Made by a program: the position numbers and the translations under genes. A stretch of DNA of 64,000 bases, from positions 310,001-374,000 of the forward strand of contig CATOSI010000001.1 in NCBI GenBank assembly GCA_951812505.1, in the 5' to 3' direction. The notes below the pieces were generated by a model, which was given only the letters and a program-made list of their open reading frames with translations, did no database searches and was not told the DNA's origin. This DNA is from an uncultured Dehalococcoidia bacterium. GTDB lineage: Bacteria > Chloroflexota > Dehalococcoidia > Lucifugimonadales > UBA1123. This document shows, in pieces, positions 14,989-24,317 of this stretch (the stretch's first letter is position 1; every line of letters begins with the position of its first letter).

Positions 14989-17076
14989 ATGAACCGCATT
15001 TTCATAATCACTACCACCACAGCCCTCATGCTGACGGTGATCCTATTCTACGCCTTATCTCCAACACAGTCCCGCGCTCAAGACAGCGTGGAGTCCGCCG
15101 ACCTCGCCAAATTCGTGGCGCTGATGCAGTACATCCGCTCGCAGCCCACCCCATCCGACGTGAAGGCGGCCAATATTCCATTCCTGGCCATCCTGGATAA
15201 CTCACTCTCCGACATATATATAACCGGATTCATAACCCCTTACACCGGAGAGACCCCCGAACAGGTGAAGGCGCGTCTTCAGTCCGTCCCCACTGAGGAC
15301 AGGTTCACAGCCGTGATGGTGGAGTCGTACCGCCTCACCACGAACCCACTGCTACTGGACATAGTTCACCAGCTTCTGCCGCTGTACTACGTGGAATTCT
15401 TCACCACGGCGGCCGATCTGAACGCCTCTGCTGATTTCCTAAAGCGTGAGGATATCGAGAGCCTAGCCGGCTCCTTCGACTGGTCAGACTATGCCATACC
15501 CGCGCCGTCCGCGACGCCGTCTGAGCAGCCCAGCCTCGCACTGAGATACGACCCGGCTGGTCAGGATCGCAACTGCGACGACTTCACGATGTGGAGGGAC
15601 GCGCAGGCCTTCTTCTGGGCGACTCAGAACGACTCTCACGGCCTGGACCCGGACGGCGACGGCATAGCCTGCGAGTCGCTGCCCGGCGCGCCGCAGAGCG
15701 AGGTCGTGATCGTAACCCCAACGCCCCCTGGCAGCGGAGAGGTGAGATTCTACGACGTAAATGACACAGACGAAGACCAGGAGTCGGTGCGCCAGGGCGG
15801 AATGTTCGCCATCGAGGTCGAGGACTCGGACCTAGATGTAGTCGGCAAGTTCGAAGGCGACGAGGCTGAGTCGCATATGCTGGACAACGTGCTGACGTTC
15901 TTCCTGCGGAGTGTTCCCGTCGCCGACAGAAACGACGACGGCTTCATCAACCAGCGAGACATCATTGTGGCCGACGCGAATGGCAATCGCATTGACGTCG
16001 ACAGGGCCGGTGTTGACGGACGAGTTGATCTTGTAGTTCCGCATACCGGTGAAGTTCGCGTTGCCTACTGGGGCGCAGTTGTAAACAATACCGGTTTCGG
16101 TGATGACTCCACCGTGACAGTCAAGTCTCAGGCGGACCCGACCGGCATCAGTATCACCCTGATGGAAACAGGAGCTGACACGGGTGTATTCCGTGGCATA
16201 GTCGCGACTAACGGCGCGAATGCCGGCGATGCGTCGGACGCCGACACTTCACCGTATCCTACTCTGAAGGTCGGCAAGAACGACGTAATAAGGGTGACTT
16301 ACAGTGACGCCAGTCCTAGGCGAACGGTTAGCGCGACGCTGCCGGTGGCAACGACGACTCCGACGCCTACGTCCTCTGGCAGCGACATGGTGAGATTCTA
16401 CGACATATACGACACCAACGACGACCTGGAGTGGGTGCGCCAGGGCGGAATGTTCGCCATCGAGGTCGAGGACTCTGACCTAGATGTAGTCGGCAAGTTC
16501 GAAGGCGACGAGGCTGAGTCGCATATGCTGGACAACGTGCTGACGTTCTTCCTGCGGAGTGTTCCCATCGCCGACAGAAACGACGACGGCTTCATCAACC
16601 AGCGAGACATCATTGTGGCCGACGCGAATGGCAATCGCATTGACGTCGACAGGGCCGGTGTTGATGGTCGCGTTGACCTTGTAGTTCCGCATACCGGTGA
16701 AGTTCGCGTCACCTACTGGGGCGCAGTTGTAAACAATACCGGCTTCGGTGACGACTCCAAGGTGACAGTCAAGTCCCAGGCGGACCCGACCGGCATCAGT
16801 ATCACCCTGATGGAAACAGGTGCTGACACGGGTGTGTTCCGTGGCATAGTCGCGACCAACGGCGCGAATGCCGGCGACGAGTCGGACGCCGCCTCTTCAC
16901 CGTATCCGACCCTGAAGGTCGGCGAGAACGACGTAATAACGGCGACCTACAGCGACGCCAGTCCTAGGCGAACCCTTAGCGCGACGCTGACGGTAGGAAC
17001 ATCGACACCCGCGACTCTGTCCGCCGTTGCCTTCACCAGCACCGTGACTCGTATTGTCTTCGCTCCTCTTATGTAA
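14989..17076 (+). CDS. Exported protein with excalibur domain and two near-identical tandem repeats
   Basis: From ATG 14989 (695 residues): a signal peptide (MNRIFIITTTTALMLTVILF to about residue 33), an uncharacterized helical domain, an excalibur-type calcium-binding module (about 184-231: NCDDF..DAQAFFWA..LDPDGDGIACE), a Pro/Thr linker, then two 216-residue repeats (about 251-466 and 467-682). Each repeat starts VRFYD, has a dockerin-like NDDGFINQRDIIVAD Ca-loop, and a beta-rich half with MPETGADTG-like METGADTGVFRG. The repeats are almost identical in DNA, so the duplication is recent. Ends with a hydrophobic tail (TRIVFAPLM). Probably a secreted or surface protein; function unknown. The frame opens at 14929, but the later start gives the signal peptide. 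Confidence 0.75.
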   Translation: MNRIFIITTTTALMLTVILFYALSPTQSRAQDSVESADLAKFVALMQYIRSQPTPSDVKAANIPFLAILDNSLSDIYITGFITPYTGETPEQVKARLQSVPTEDRFTAVMVESYRLTTNPLLLDIVHQLLPLYYVEFFTTAADLNASADFLKREDIESLAGSFDWSDYAIPAPSATPSEQPSLALRYDPAGQDRNCDDFTMWRDAQAFFWATQNDSHGLDPDGDGIACESLPGAPQSEVVIVTPTPPGSGEVRFYDVNDTDEDQESVRQGGMFAIEVEDSDLDVVGKFEGDEAESHMLDNVLTFFLRSVPVADRNDDGFINQRDIIVADANGNRIDVDRAGVDGRVDLVVPHTGEVRVAYWGAVVNNTGFGDDSTVTVKSQADPTGISITLMETGADTGVFRGIVATNGANAGDASDADTSPYPTLKVGKNDVIRVTYSDASPRRTVSATLPVATTTPTPTSSGSDMVRFYDIYDTNDDLEWVRQGGMFAIEVEDSDLDVVGKFEGDEAESHMLDNVLTFFLRSVPIADRNDDGFINQRDIIVADANGNRIDVDRAGVDGRVDLVVPHTGEVRVTYWGAVVNNTGFGDDSKVTVKSQADPTGISITLMETGADTGVFRGIVATNGANAGDESDAASSPYPTLKVGENDVITATYSDASPRRTLSATLTVGTSTPATLSAVAFTSTVTRIVFAPLM
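15742..16389 (+). repeat. Repeat unit 1 of the internal tandem duplication
   Basis: Begins at GTGAGATTCTACGAC; unit 2 begins with the same bases 648 bases later (16390). The first 260 bases of both units differ at only a handful of positions. Confidence 0.85.
16390..17004 (+). repeat. Repeat unit 2 of the internal tandem duplication
   Basis: Second unit, in frame with the first (offset of exactly 216 codons). Differences are mostly silent or conservative (for example Val/Ile in SVPVAD/SVPIAD). Confidence 0.85.
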
Positions 17077-17715
17077 TAACCCCTTCTAAAGTCCTCTCGG
17101 TTTCACGCAGAACTACACATACACATCCCATATACGCGAATATGCGAACTGGCGGAGGGGCGGCGACCGCCGATGACCCTGAGCCTCGATATACACAAAT
17201 ACGAAACTATACAATCCGAACTTTGGGAGCGCGAAAAAATTTTAATCAGGTTAGTCGGCGTTGCCCGTGGCGCGAGAATCCCTCTCCCTTGACGGTCTGA
17301 CAAGGGTGGGTAAAAGTCCCTTCCGCTGCCAAGGGGGAAGGTTAGGATGGGGGTGAAACCCTAGTTGCAAGCGCGAATGCGTCAGATACCTACCCCCTGA
17401 GCCCTCGATGGGATAGGGTGAGGGTGATCCTTTCTACCTGCCAAATTGATACAGCGTCTATCGGTAACTCCTGATTTATAGAACATGGCTTGAGTGACAT
17501 AAACGGCCTGAAATCGCTTCTTTATGGTATCTACATAACAATTGGTTCACCGGGTGCATACCCGACGACCTGCGATATGTCGAGCTCAACGACCGACCGA
17601 GAATGGATCTGCGATGCTGCCCTCGATGGATATATGCCGATGTTCATGTCTGGCGTAACCATGCTGATGACATTGCGATAGGGTAGGTATCCGGCTGGTG
17701 GATTCACGTACTGGG
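17077..17715. other. Intergenic, repeats only
   Basis: Holds the right inverted-repeat arm, two copies of the CCCTCTCCCTTG..AGGGTGAGGGTGA-type element (about 17277-17345 and 17385-17430) and a direct copy (17473-17510) of the phrase at 14861-14898. A short minus-strand frame at 17531-17719 has no recognisable family and looks non-coding or a remnant. Confidence 0.5.
17109..17244 (-). repeat. Right copy of the degenerate inverted repeat
   Basis: Reverse complement contains CCCAAAGTTCGGATTGTATA, TTTCGTATTTGTGTATATC, CATCGG and ATATGGGATGTGTATGTGTA followed by GTTCT, matching 14711-14855. It begins 33 bases after the stop of the duplicated-domain gene. Confidence 0.65.
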
Positions 17716-18765
17716 TCAAACGAACCTGCGGAAGTCGAATTGCTCCCAGAAGTCGTTTCTGACCTCATCTTCCATCTGTCTAAGCGTGCGCCAAGGAAAG
17801 TCGGCGGCCTGTTTGTCTTCGGGAAGGTGGATGAACTCTGGGTCCCAGAGCGAGTCAATATAGAATGTGAAGTAGTGCCGGCTGAGGAAGCGGGGCAGTC
17901 GTCCGATCCAGACAGGAGCCAGGGTGTTCTCGGACTTATAGCCGCTCAGGAAGGGATCCATGAAGTAGTCCAAAAACTCCGCGCTGTCCATTCTGCTCCC
18001 ACCAGTCCAGGAATCGTAGTCGCCTTCCTGAAAACAGTGCGCCTGGCAGATTACGGCGTTGATGATGACCGTAGTGAAGTCGGATAGGAACCAGTCGTAG
18101 TGCAGGTTGTCGAAATCTATCGGCCAGATTTCGCGGCCATCGTACAGCATATTCCACTGGTGAAGGTCGGAGTGTATGAGGCCGTATGAGTTGCGCTCCG
18201 TGGGCAGGGACAGCAGCCAGTCCTTGATACGCTGACCCTTGCGCCGAATCGCCTCTCTGGAGCCCGGGACGCTCGTTTCAAGATGCCAATCGCGGTTTTC
18301 ATGCCAGTGCCCGCGGCGTATGGACTCGTCTGAGGGCTTGTAGCTCTTGGAGAAGGCGTGCATCGTGCCTATCAGCGCGCCCCACTGCTCGAACAACTCA
18401 GGCGTCCACTCGCACCAGTCCACCAGCGCGCCGGGAGCCTTTTCGTAGGCCGTGGCGAGAAAATATCCGGTATCAGCCTCCATCGTCTCGACCAGTTTGC
18501 CGCCCGGAGACGGAATGGCGCGCGATACGTTTACTCCGTTGGCGGCAAGATAATCGGTAAAGTCTATTTCTCCCATAATCTGTTGAAATTGGCGATGGGA
18601 GCTGTGCGTAATCTTCAGAATGACTGAACGGTCTTCGCCGGGATAGTCGAAGACATAACTGTGGCTGCCCCTCAAGGGTATCGAACCGGCGCGAGCCAGC
18701 CCGAACTGGCGCTCTGCCTCGGAGCGAATGTCATCGCTGTACAGGTGTCCGAATTCCTTTAACAC
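17716..18765 (-). CDS. Aminoglycoside/homoserine-kinase-type phosphotransferase (APH fold)
   Basis: A 349-residue member of the APH/choline-kinase fold. The ATP lysine lies in SVILKITHSS (about residue 51), the catalytic loop is GLIHSDLHQWNMLY (about 196-209) with the Asp and Asn in the H-x-D-x-x-x-x-N pattern, and the metal Asp in WPIDFDNLHYDW. Members phosphorylate small hydroxylated substrates such as homoserine, choline, fructosamine or drugs; in environmental Chloroflexota they are mostly uncharacterized. It starts five bases after the hydantoinase stop on the same strand, so the two are co-transcribed. A drug-resistance role is not supported. Confidence 0.8.
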   Translation of the reverse strand: MLKEFGHLYSDDIRSEAERQFGLARAGSIPLRGSHSYVFDYPGEDRSVILKITHSSHRQFQQIMGEIDFTDYLAANGVNVSRAIPSPGGKLVETMEADTGYFLATAYEKAPGALVDWCEWTPELFEQWGALIGTMHAFSKSYKPSDESIRRGHWHENRDWHLETSVPGSREAIRRKGQRIKDWLLSLPTERNSYGLIHSDLHQWNMLYDGREIWPIDFDNLHYDWFLSDFTTVIINAVICQAHCFQEGDYDSWTGGSRMDSAEFLDYFMDPFLSGYKSENTLAPVWIGRLPRFLSRHYFTFYIDSLWDPEFIHLPEDKQAADFPWRTLRQMEDEVRNDFWEQFDFRRFV

Positions 18766-18770
18766 TGGAG

Positions 18771-21700
18771 CTACACGTAGCCGTTACGGCGGTCCCACTC
18801 ATCGGACTCTGGCGACCTGAGCGCGGGGTTGCCGTAACCACCGCCGCCGGAGGACAGTGCGACGATTCGGTCTCCCGGATTCACCACCACGCCGGTTTGT
18901 TTCGTTCGCAGCACTGTCTCGACGCCGTCTGAGACGATAGAGTATCTGTGTGGAAGGCCGGGTTCACCGCCCAGCGCTCCGAATGGCGGTACGATAGCGC
19001 CATCCCCTGCCGTGTTGAGCAGCGCGGAGCCTTCTCCTTCGTAGATGATTTCGCACACCGCACCAAGTCCGCCCCTCCACTGACCATCTCCCGCCGATCC
19101 GGGCCTCAACTCGTGGTTCACCACGAAGAGCGGGAAGCGCTCCTCCGTCACCTCGACGCTGTTGGCGCGGATGCCGCCCGCTACGTTCACTTCCCCGACG
19201 CAGCTCCATCCGTCGTGACCGAATGAAGCGCCGCCTCCGCCTCTGGCCATGAAGAAGTGCCACAGGAACGACTCGCCCGTTCTCGGGTCTTTGCCTGTGA
19301 TGGCGTATCTCAGGCGGCGGGAGAAGCCCGCGTTCACAGACTCGGGAACCGCCAGCGCCAGCGCCTTGAAAATCGCCTCGACAATCTCCTCAGCGCAGTG
19401 ATTGGTGCTCATGCAAACAGGGGCAGGGGAGTCTGCGTTGACTATAAGGCCGTTGGGCGCGACAACTTTCAGCGGACCCATAGACCCATCGTTCTTAGGG
19501 ACATCGTACGGAGCGATGTACATTATGGCCGCATGGGCCAGCGACCTGGTATTGGCGTAGGCGCTGTTGATAAAGCCCGTGACCTGCGGGGCAGACTCGC
19601 TCAGGTCTATGGTAAGCGTATCCCCGGCGACCGTGACCGTGGCTCTTATGGGAATGAGCTTGGAATCGAACCCGTCATCGTCCACGAGCGATTCCCCGTA
19701 GTACTCGCCATCAGGCCAGTCCGATATGAAACTTCTGACCTGTGCCTCTGTCGCCTCCAGGATGCCGTCCACAATGCGAGTCAGCCGTTCCGGGCCGTAG
19801 TGTTCGGCGAGTTCGCGGATTCGTCGCTCGGCCGTCAGCACGGAGCCTATCTGCGCGTTCAGGTCGCCAAGAAAATTCTTCGGATATCTGACGTTTGCCG
19901 ACATCATCTGAAGCAGGTCATCCCGCGGCACGTCTGCATCGTAGATCCTCAGCGGCGGAATCCTCAGACCCTCGTGGAATATCTCGCTCGCCGACGGATT
20001 GTAGCCGCCGTGAGTGCCTCCCCCGACATCCGTGTGGTGCGCCCTGTTCACCGTCATGAACATGAGGGCGCCGTCCACAAAGACCGGACGTATCACCGTT
20101 AGGTCGGGCAGGTGGGACCCGCCGAAGTAGGGGTCGTTGAGAAGGAACACATCGCCCGGAGCGATGCTGTCTCCAAAGTAGTCCATCACGGCGCGTCCGG
20201 CGACTGGGAGCGCGCTGACGTGGACCGGTATGCCTTCGCCCTGCGCGACGAGCCTGCACTGTCCATCCAGAATCGCGGTCGAGAAGTCCCGGCTTGCGTT
20301 CAGAATCTGGGAAAGCGCCGTGCGGAGCATGACGTCCATCATCTCAATCGCGATGGACTCCAGGCGGTTTCCGACAACCGACAGCGTGACCGAGTCGTCC
20401 TTGGAGTCGTCGAGGGCTTTCGCAGTATCCTCGACCTCGATATGCAAAATGCCTTGACCGTCGAATCGCGCCGAGCAGCCTTCTCCTACCACCACTGTAT
20501 TGTAGTCCGAGTTGATCACGGCTGGCCCGTTTGTAACAGTCCCCCAGCCAGCCTCGGACGCCCCACCGACTGGCTTGCCCGAAGCACTCTTATTCTGGCT
20601 ATTCGTCGCGTCGGTGGCCCCATCGCCAACCGACAGACGCCCCACCGCGCTCGCCCTGAGCGTCACGATCCTGATGTCCTGCTCCTGCTGGCGATACGCG
20701 TACAGACGCTCGAATCGTTCGTGCATGTTCTCGGCCCATCGGGACCGCATTTCTTCATCCTGCATATCCAGATCGGGCACATCCACCGTTACTTCGTATA
20801 TCTGGTCCAGATAGCGCATGTCGGCGGACAGGTGAACACTGATGTCCGACTCGGCGGCGCCAGCGGAGCGGATGCGCTTCCGACCGTCTTCGGCCAGAGT
20901 GGCAAACGCGGACCGCAGTCCGTCCAGGTCCACTGTGCTGAGACTGGACGGGTGCGACAGTGCAAGATCGTGCTTCAGATCGGATGCCATCATGCCAAAG
21001 GCAGACAGCGCCGGACCCAACGGCGGTATCAGGACACGCCCGATCCCGATCTCTCTCGCCACCCTCGTTGCGACCAAACCGGCGGCTCCGCCGAATCCCA
21101 TCAAGGCGAACTCACGGGGGTCAAGCCCTCGACTTACGGAAGCCAGCCTTATCCCCTCGGCTATCGAACTGGACACCACGCGGAGAATCCCTTCTGCCGC
21201 GGTCGTCACATCCAGACCGAGAGGCTTTGCGACTATATTCTGAATCGCGTCCGTCGCCAGGTCTGGATCAAGTTCAACCGCGCCACCGAGGAATCTTTCG
21301 GTATCGAGAAGGCCGAGCACAAGGGCGGCGTCGGTTACCGTCGGCTGCGTACCACCCCGACCATAGCACGCCGGGCCTGGGTCGGCGCCCGCGCTTGTAG
21401 GTCCGACCCGCAGCACACCACCCTCGTCCACCCAGGCAATGCTTCCGCCACCGGCTCCGAGTGTGTGTATATCCACAGTCGGAACCGCGATCTTCCAACC
21501 CGACTCGAACTTCTCGCTTGCGATATGTGGACTGCCGCCTTCGATTAGCGTTATATCGGTGCTGGTGCCGCCCATGTCGAGCGCGATTACGCGATCTTCA
21601 CCAAGTTGGCGAGCGACGAACGCCGCTCCTGCCGCGCCTCCGGCTGGTCCGGAGAGTATGGACCTGACTGCCTGCTCCGAGCTGTCCTCGACAGTGGCTA

Positions 21701-22442
21701 TGCCTCCGTTGGACTGAATCACAAACAGGGGCGCGGAACCGCCTGCTTCCGTCAGCCTGGACTCAAGACGATTCAGATAGCTCGACAGCGACGGTCCGAC
21801 GTAGGCGTTCAGAGAAGTGGTGGAAAGCCTGTCGAACTCCTTGATCTGCGGCAATATGATATGCGAAGCGGAGACATACGCGTCTGGAATGACCTCGCGT
21901 ACTATCCTCTCGGCCTCCTTCTCGTGGTCTGGATTCAGAAACGAAAAGAGGAAACAGATTGCCACCGACTCCACACCCTCGGACTTCAGGTACTCTGCCT
22001 GATGCCTCAGGCCCTCCACATCCAATTCGTGCCTGACCTTGCCGCTTGAGTCCACGCGCTCTTCCACCCCGACGCGCAGGTATCTCGGCGCCAGCGGCTC
22101 GACCTGGTCCATTCTCAGGTTGTACCTGTCCTCCTTGAGACCTTCGCGAATCTCCAGCAGGTCCCGGAAGCCCTCCGTCGTGATCAGTCCGACTCTTGCT
22201 CCCTTCCTCTCGACGAGCGTGTTGGTAGCGACCGTAGTGCCGTGGACGATCACTTGCGCTTGGTTCAGAAGCCCGCGGGTGTCTAGTCCCATGGCGGACG
22301 CCAGACCCGCTATGCCGTTCAGCACGCCATCCGAGGGATCGTCTGGAGTCGTTGGAGTTTTGAACGCTGCTGGTGCGGAATCACCGTCATCCATCGCGAC
22401 CAGGTCAGTAAAGGTGCCGCCTACGTCAATGCCGATTCTCAA
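18771..22442 (-). CDS. Fused hydantoinase A-B (5-oxoprolinase/N-methylhydantoinase type)
   Basis: About 1223 residues from a TTG at 22442, preceded by AAAGGA at 8 bases and opening (L/M)RIGIDVGGTFTDLVAMDDG, the canonical HyuA start; the frame's upstream extension to 22625 lacks support. HyuA (about residues 1-690) has the two nucleotide-binding motifs IGIDVGGTFTD and IALDMGGTSTD. HyuB (about 700-1215) has the SVVGNRLESIA start, LNDPYFGGSHLPD and HHTDVGG blocks and ends GGGGYG. Separate HyuA and HyuB are usual in prokaryotes; the fusion recalls eukaryotic 5-oxoprolinase. ATP-dependent opening of a cyclic amide or ketone carboxylation (acetone-carboxylase relatives) is the family chemistry. Partners: downstream kinase-like gene. 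Confidence 0.85.
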   Translation of the reverse strand: MRIGIDVGGTFTDLVAMDDGDSAPAAFKTPTTPDDPSDGVLNGIAGLASAMGLDTRGLLNQAQVIVHGTTVATNTLVERKGARVGLITTEGFRDLLEIREGLKEDRYNLRMDQVEPLAPRYLRVGVEERVDSSGKVRHELDVEGLRHQAEYLKSEGVESVAICFLFSFLNPDHEKEAERIVREVIPDAYVSASHIILPQIKEFDRLSTTSLNAYVGPSLSSYLNRLESRLTEAGGSAPLFVIQSNGGIATVEDSSEQAVRSILSGPAGGAAGAAFVARQLGEDRVIALDMGGTSTDITLIEGGSPHIASEKFESGWKIAVPTVDIHTLGAGGGSIAWVDEGGVLRVGPTSAGADPGPACYGRGGTQPTVTDAALVLGLLDTERFLGGAVELDPDLATDAIQNIVAKPLGLDVTTAAEGILRVVSSSIAEGIRLASVSRGLDPREFALMGFGGAAGLVATRVAREIGIGRVLIPPLGPALSAFGMMASDLKHDLALSHPSSLSTVDLDGLRSAFATLAEDGRKRIRSAGAAESDISVHLSADMRYLDQIYEVTVDVPDLDMQDEEMRSRWAENMHERFERLYAYRQQEQDIRIVTLRASAVGRLSVGDGATDATNSQNKSASGKPVGGASEAGWGTVTNGPAVINSDYNTVVVGEGCSARFDGQGILHIEVEDTAKALDDSKDDSVTLSVVGNRLESIAIEMMDVMLRTALSQILNASRDFSTAILDGQCRLVAQGEGIPVHVSALPVAGRAVMDYFGDSIAPGDVFLLNDPYFGGSHLPDLTVIRPVFVDGALMFMTVNRAHHTDVGGGTHGGYNPSASEIFHEGLRIPPLRIYDADVPRDDLLQMMSANVRYPKNFLGDLNAQIGSVLTAERRIRELAEHYGPERLTRIVDGILEATEAQVRSFISDWPDGEYYGESLVDDDGFDSKLIPIRATVTVAGDTLTIDLSESAPQVTGFINSAYANTRSLAHAAIMYIAPYDVPKNDGSMGPLKVVAPNGLIVNADSPAPVCMSTNHCAEEIVEAIFKALALAVPESVNAGFSRRLRYAITGKDPRTGESFLWHFFMARGGGGASFGHDGWSCVGEVNVAGGIRANSVEVTEERFPLFVVNHELRPGSAGDGQWRGGLGAVCEIIYEGEGSALLNTAGDGAIVPPFGALGGEPGLPHRYSIVSDGVETVLRTKQTGVVVNPGDRIVALSSGGGGYGNPALRSPESDEWDRRNGYV

Positions 22443-22555
22443 TCCATATGTCCTTTCCGACTTCCTGTTGAGGAATGCTCGCCACCGAATCTGAAACGAG
22501 ACGTATGATACTACAGACGCCGTCCCCCAACCCATTCTTCCACTGCCGGTTGGGG

Positions 22556-22561
22556 TATAAT
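22556..22561 (+). promoter_or_regulatory. TATAAT -10 box upstream of the first monooxygenase
   Basis: A perfect TATAAT 92 bases upstream of the monooxygenase start, in the divergent region with the hydantoinase. No good -35 box stands at the right distance, so this is tentative. Confidence 0.35.
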
Positions 22562-22652
22562 CCCGGTGGATCTCGTTAGCAGGCAAATCGCGCAGCCTCC
22601 GGCGCTCAATTTGATTCTGTTCCAATCGCTTATGTTAGGTGGAGTTAGAAAC

Positions 22653-24266
22653 ATGGCTATCTCGAATAGTGATTTAGACTATGATGCAATCGTGATCGGA
22701 GCAGGGATTGCGGGCATGTACCAGTTGTACAGACTGCGGGAGATGGGTTTGAGGGTCAGGGTCCTTGAAAGAGGGACAGGCGTGGGTGGCACATGGTATT
22801 GGAATCGCTACCCGGGCGCCCGGTTCGATTCGGAGAGCTTTTCCTACGGTTATTCCTTTTCGCAGGAACTGCTCGACGAGTGGGACTGGTCCGAACGTTT
22901 CGCCTCACAGCCTGAGATTCTCCGATATCTGCAATACGTAGCGAGTAAATTCGATCTGCGTAAGGATATTCAGTTTTCCAGCGATGTTAAATCTGCCGTC
23001 TATGATGAAGATACTCGAAGTTGGGAAATCGGATTAGCGGACGGGAGCGCCTACACGAGCAGGTTCCTGATCACGAGTGTCGGGATTCTCTCCCAGCCTA
23101 CTCTGCCGAGGATTGACGGGATCGAGTCTTTCAAGGGACAGTCCTTTCACACCTCTCGGTGGCCTCACACCCCCGTGAACTTTGCGGACAAGAAGGTGGC
23201 GGTGATCGGCACTGGGGCTACGGGAGTACAGACGATCCAGGAAGTAGCCAAGAATGTAGGGCGTCTTACCGTCTTCCAGCTTCGGCCCGAGTGGTGCGCC
23301 CCGCTTCACAACTCCAGGATAGAGCCGGATGAAATGGAAGCTATCAGGGCCGGCTACGACGAAATGTTCGAGCACTGCGCCAAAACCACGGCTGCATTCA
23401 TACACGACGTTGACCCCAGGGGCGCCTTCGAAGTGTCTGAGAAGGAGCGGTACGAGTTCTGGGAGCGCCTGTATGCGAGTCCGGGCTTTGGGATATGGCA
23501 GGGCAATTTCAAAGACATACTAACCAACCCCAAAGCCAACAAAGCCATATCTGATTTCATAGCCGGCAAGATACGGGAGCGCGTGGATGACCCCCTGATC
23601 GCGGAAAAGCTGATTCCGAAAGATCATGGTTTTGGAACCAAGCGGGTGCCTCTGGAAACTCACTACTATGAGTCCTACAATCAAGAAAACGTTGAACTGA
23701 TCGACATTAGCGAAACTCCAATTCAGAGAATCACCGAGAACGGTGTTCTAACCACTGATAAGGAGTTCGAATTCGATTACATAATCTATGCCACGGGGTT
23801 TGATGCTGTTTTCGGCAGTTACAACAGGATAGACATACGCGGTGTTGACGGACGCAGGTTGAAGGAACAGTGGGAAGAAGAACTGGCGACCTTTCTGGGG
23901 ATTCAGACCAACGGCTTCCCTAATATGTTCATGATAATGGGACCCCACGCAATGGCAGGGAACAACCCCCGTTCCATCGAATACCAGGTGGATTGGGTAA
24001 CGGACGTCTTAGAGTACATGAACAACCGTGGCCTTACTCGCGCCGAGGCCACCCCGGAATCCCAAGCTGGCTGGCATGACTACGTCTTGGAACAGGGCAA
24101 GGACTTGCTGAGAAATGAGATAGATTCCTGGCAGACCGGCATCAACATCAATCTGGAGGGTAGGCAGAACCGAATCACCCTCATGTATGCCGGCGGTCAG
24201 CCATCGTACAGACGCCGCTGCGAAGAGGTAGTGCGGAATGGCTATAAGGAATTGAATCTCACGTAG
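22653..24266 (+). CDS. Flavin-dependent Baeyer-Villiger-type monooxygenase, paralog 1
   Basis: 537 residues from ATG 22653 (AGGTGGAG upstream; the earlier in-frame ATG has no support). FAD motif IVIGAGIAGMYQLYRLRE (about 13-30), GVGGTWYWNRYPGARFDSES, the Baeyer-Villiger fingerprint F-x-G-x-x-x-H-x-x-x-W-P seen as FKGQSFHTSRWPH, and the NADPH Rossmann motif VIGTGATGVQTI. Such class B enzymes insert oxygen next to ketone carbonyls, or oxidize S/N. The next gene is a paralog with the same motif order, and the pair is followed by a CoA-transferase. Expansion of these enzymes is reported for SAR202 and tied to recalcitrant organic matter; assignment to that is inference. Confidence 0.87.
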   Translation: MAISNSDLDYDAIVIGAGIAGMYQLYRLREMGLRVRVLERGTGVGGTWYWNRYPGARFDSESFSYGYSFSQELLDEWDWSERFASQPEILRYLQYVASKFDLRKDIQFSSDVKSAVYDEDTRSWEIGLADGSAYTSRFLITSVGILSQPTLPRIDGIESFKGQSFHTSRWPHTPVNFADKKVAVIGTGATGVQTIQEVAKNVGRLTVFQLRPEWCAPLHNSRIEPDEMEAIRAGYDEMFEHCAKTTAAFIHDVDPRGAFEVSEKERYEFWERLYASPGFGIWQGNFKDILTNPKANKAISDFIAGKIRERVDDPLIAEKLIPKDHGFGTKRVPLETHYYESYNQENVELIDISETPIQRITENGVLTTDKEFEFDYIIYATGFDAVFGSYNRIDIRGVDGRRLKEQWEEELATFLGIQTNGFPNMFMIMGPHAMAGNNPRSIEYQVDWVTDVLEYMNNRGLTRAEATPESQAGWHDYVLEQGKDLLRNEIDSWQTGININLEGRQNRITLMYAGGQPSYRRRCEEVVRNGYKELNLT

Positions 24267-24317
24267 CTTCGATTACCATGAGGAATTAGCGACAAGGGCA
24301 GTACCAGGAGAAAGAAG

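Noticed and set aside
14989..17076. Dockerin-like loops taken as evidence for a cellulosome
   Set aside because: Only one Ca-loop per unit is visible and no cohesin or glycoside hydrolase is in the window.
17490..17681. 63-residue plus-strand and 62-residue minus-strand frames in the repeat-rich gap
   Set aside because: No start context, no family, and overlap each other.
17716..18765. APH-fold gene considered as an antibiotic-resistance gene
   Set aside because: The fold covers many metabolic kinases and nothing here points to a drug substrate.
20112..21548. 478-residue plus-strand frame inside the fused hydantoinase
   Set aside because: Shadow of the hydantoinase; no start context and no family.
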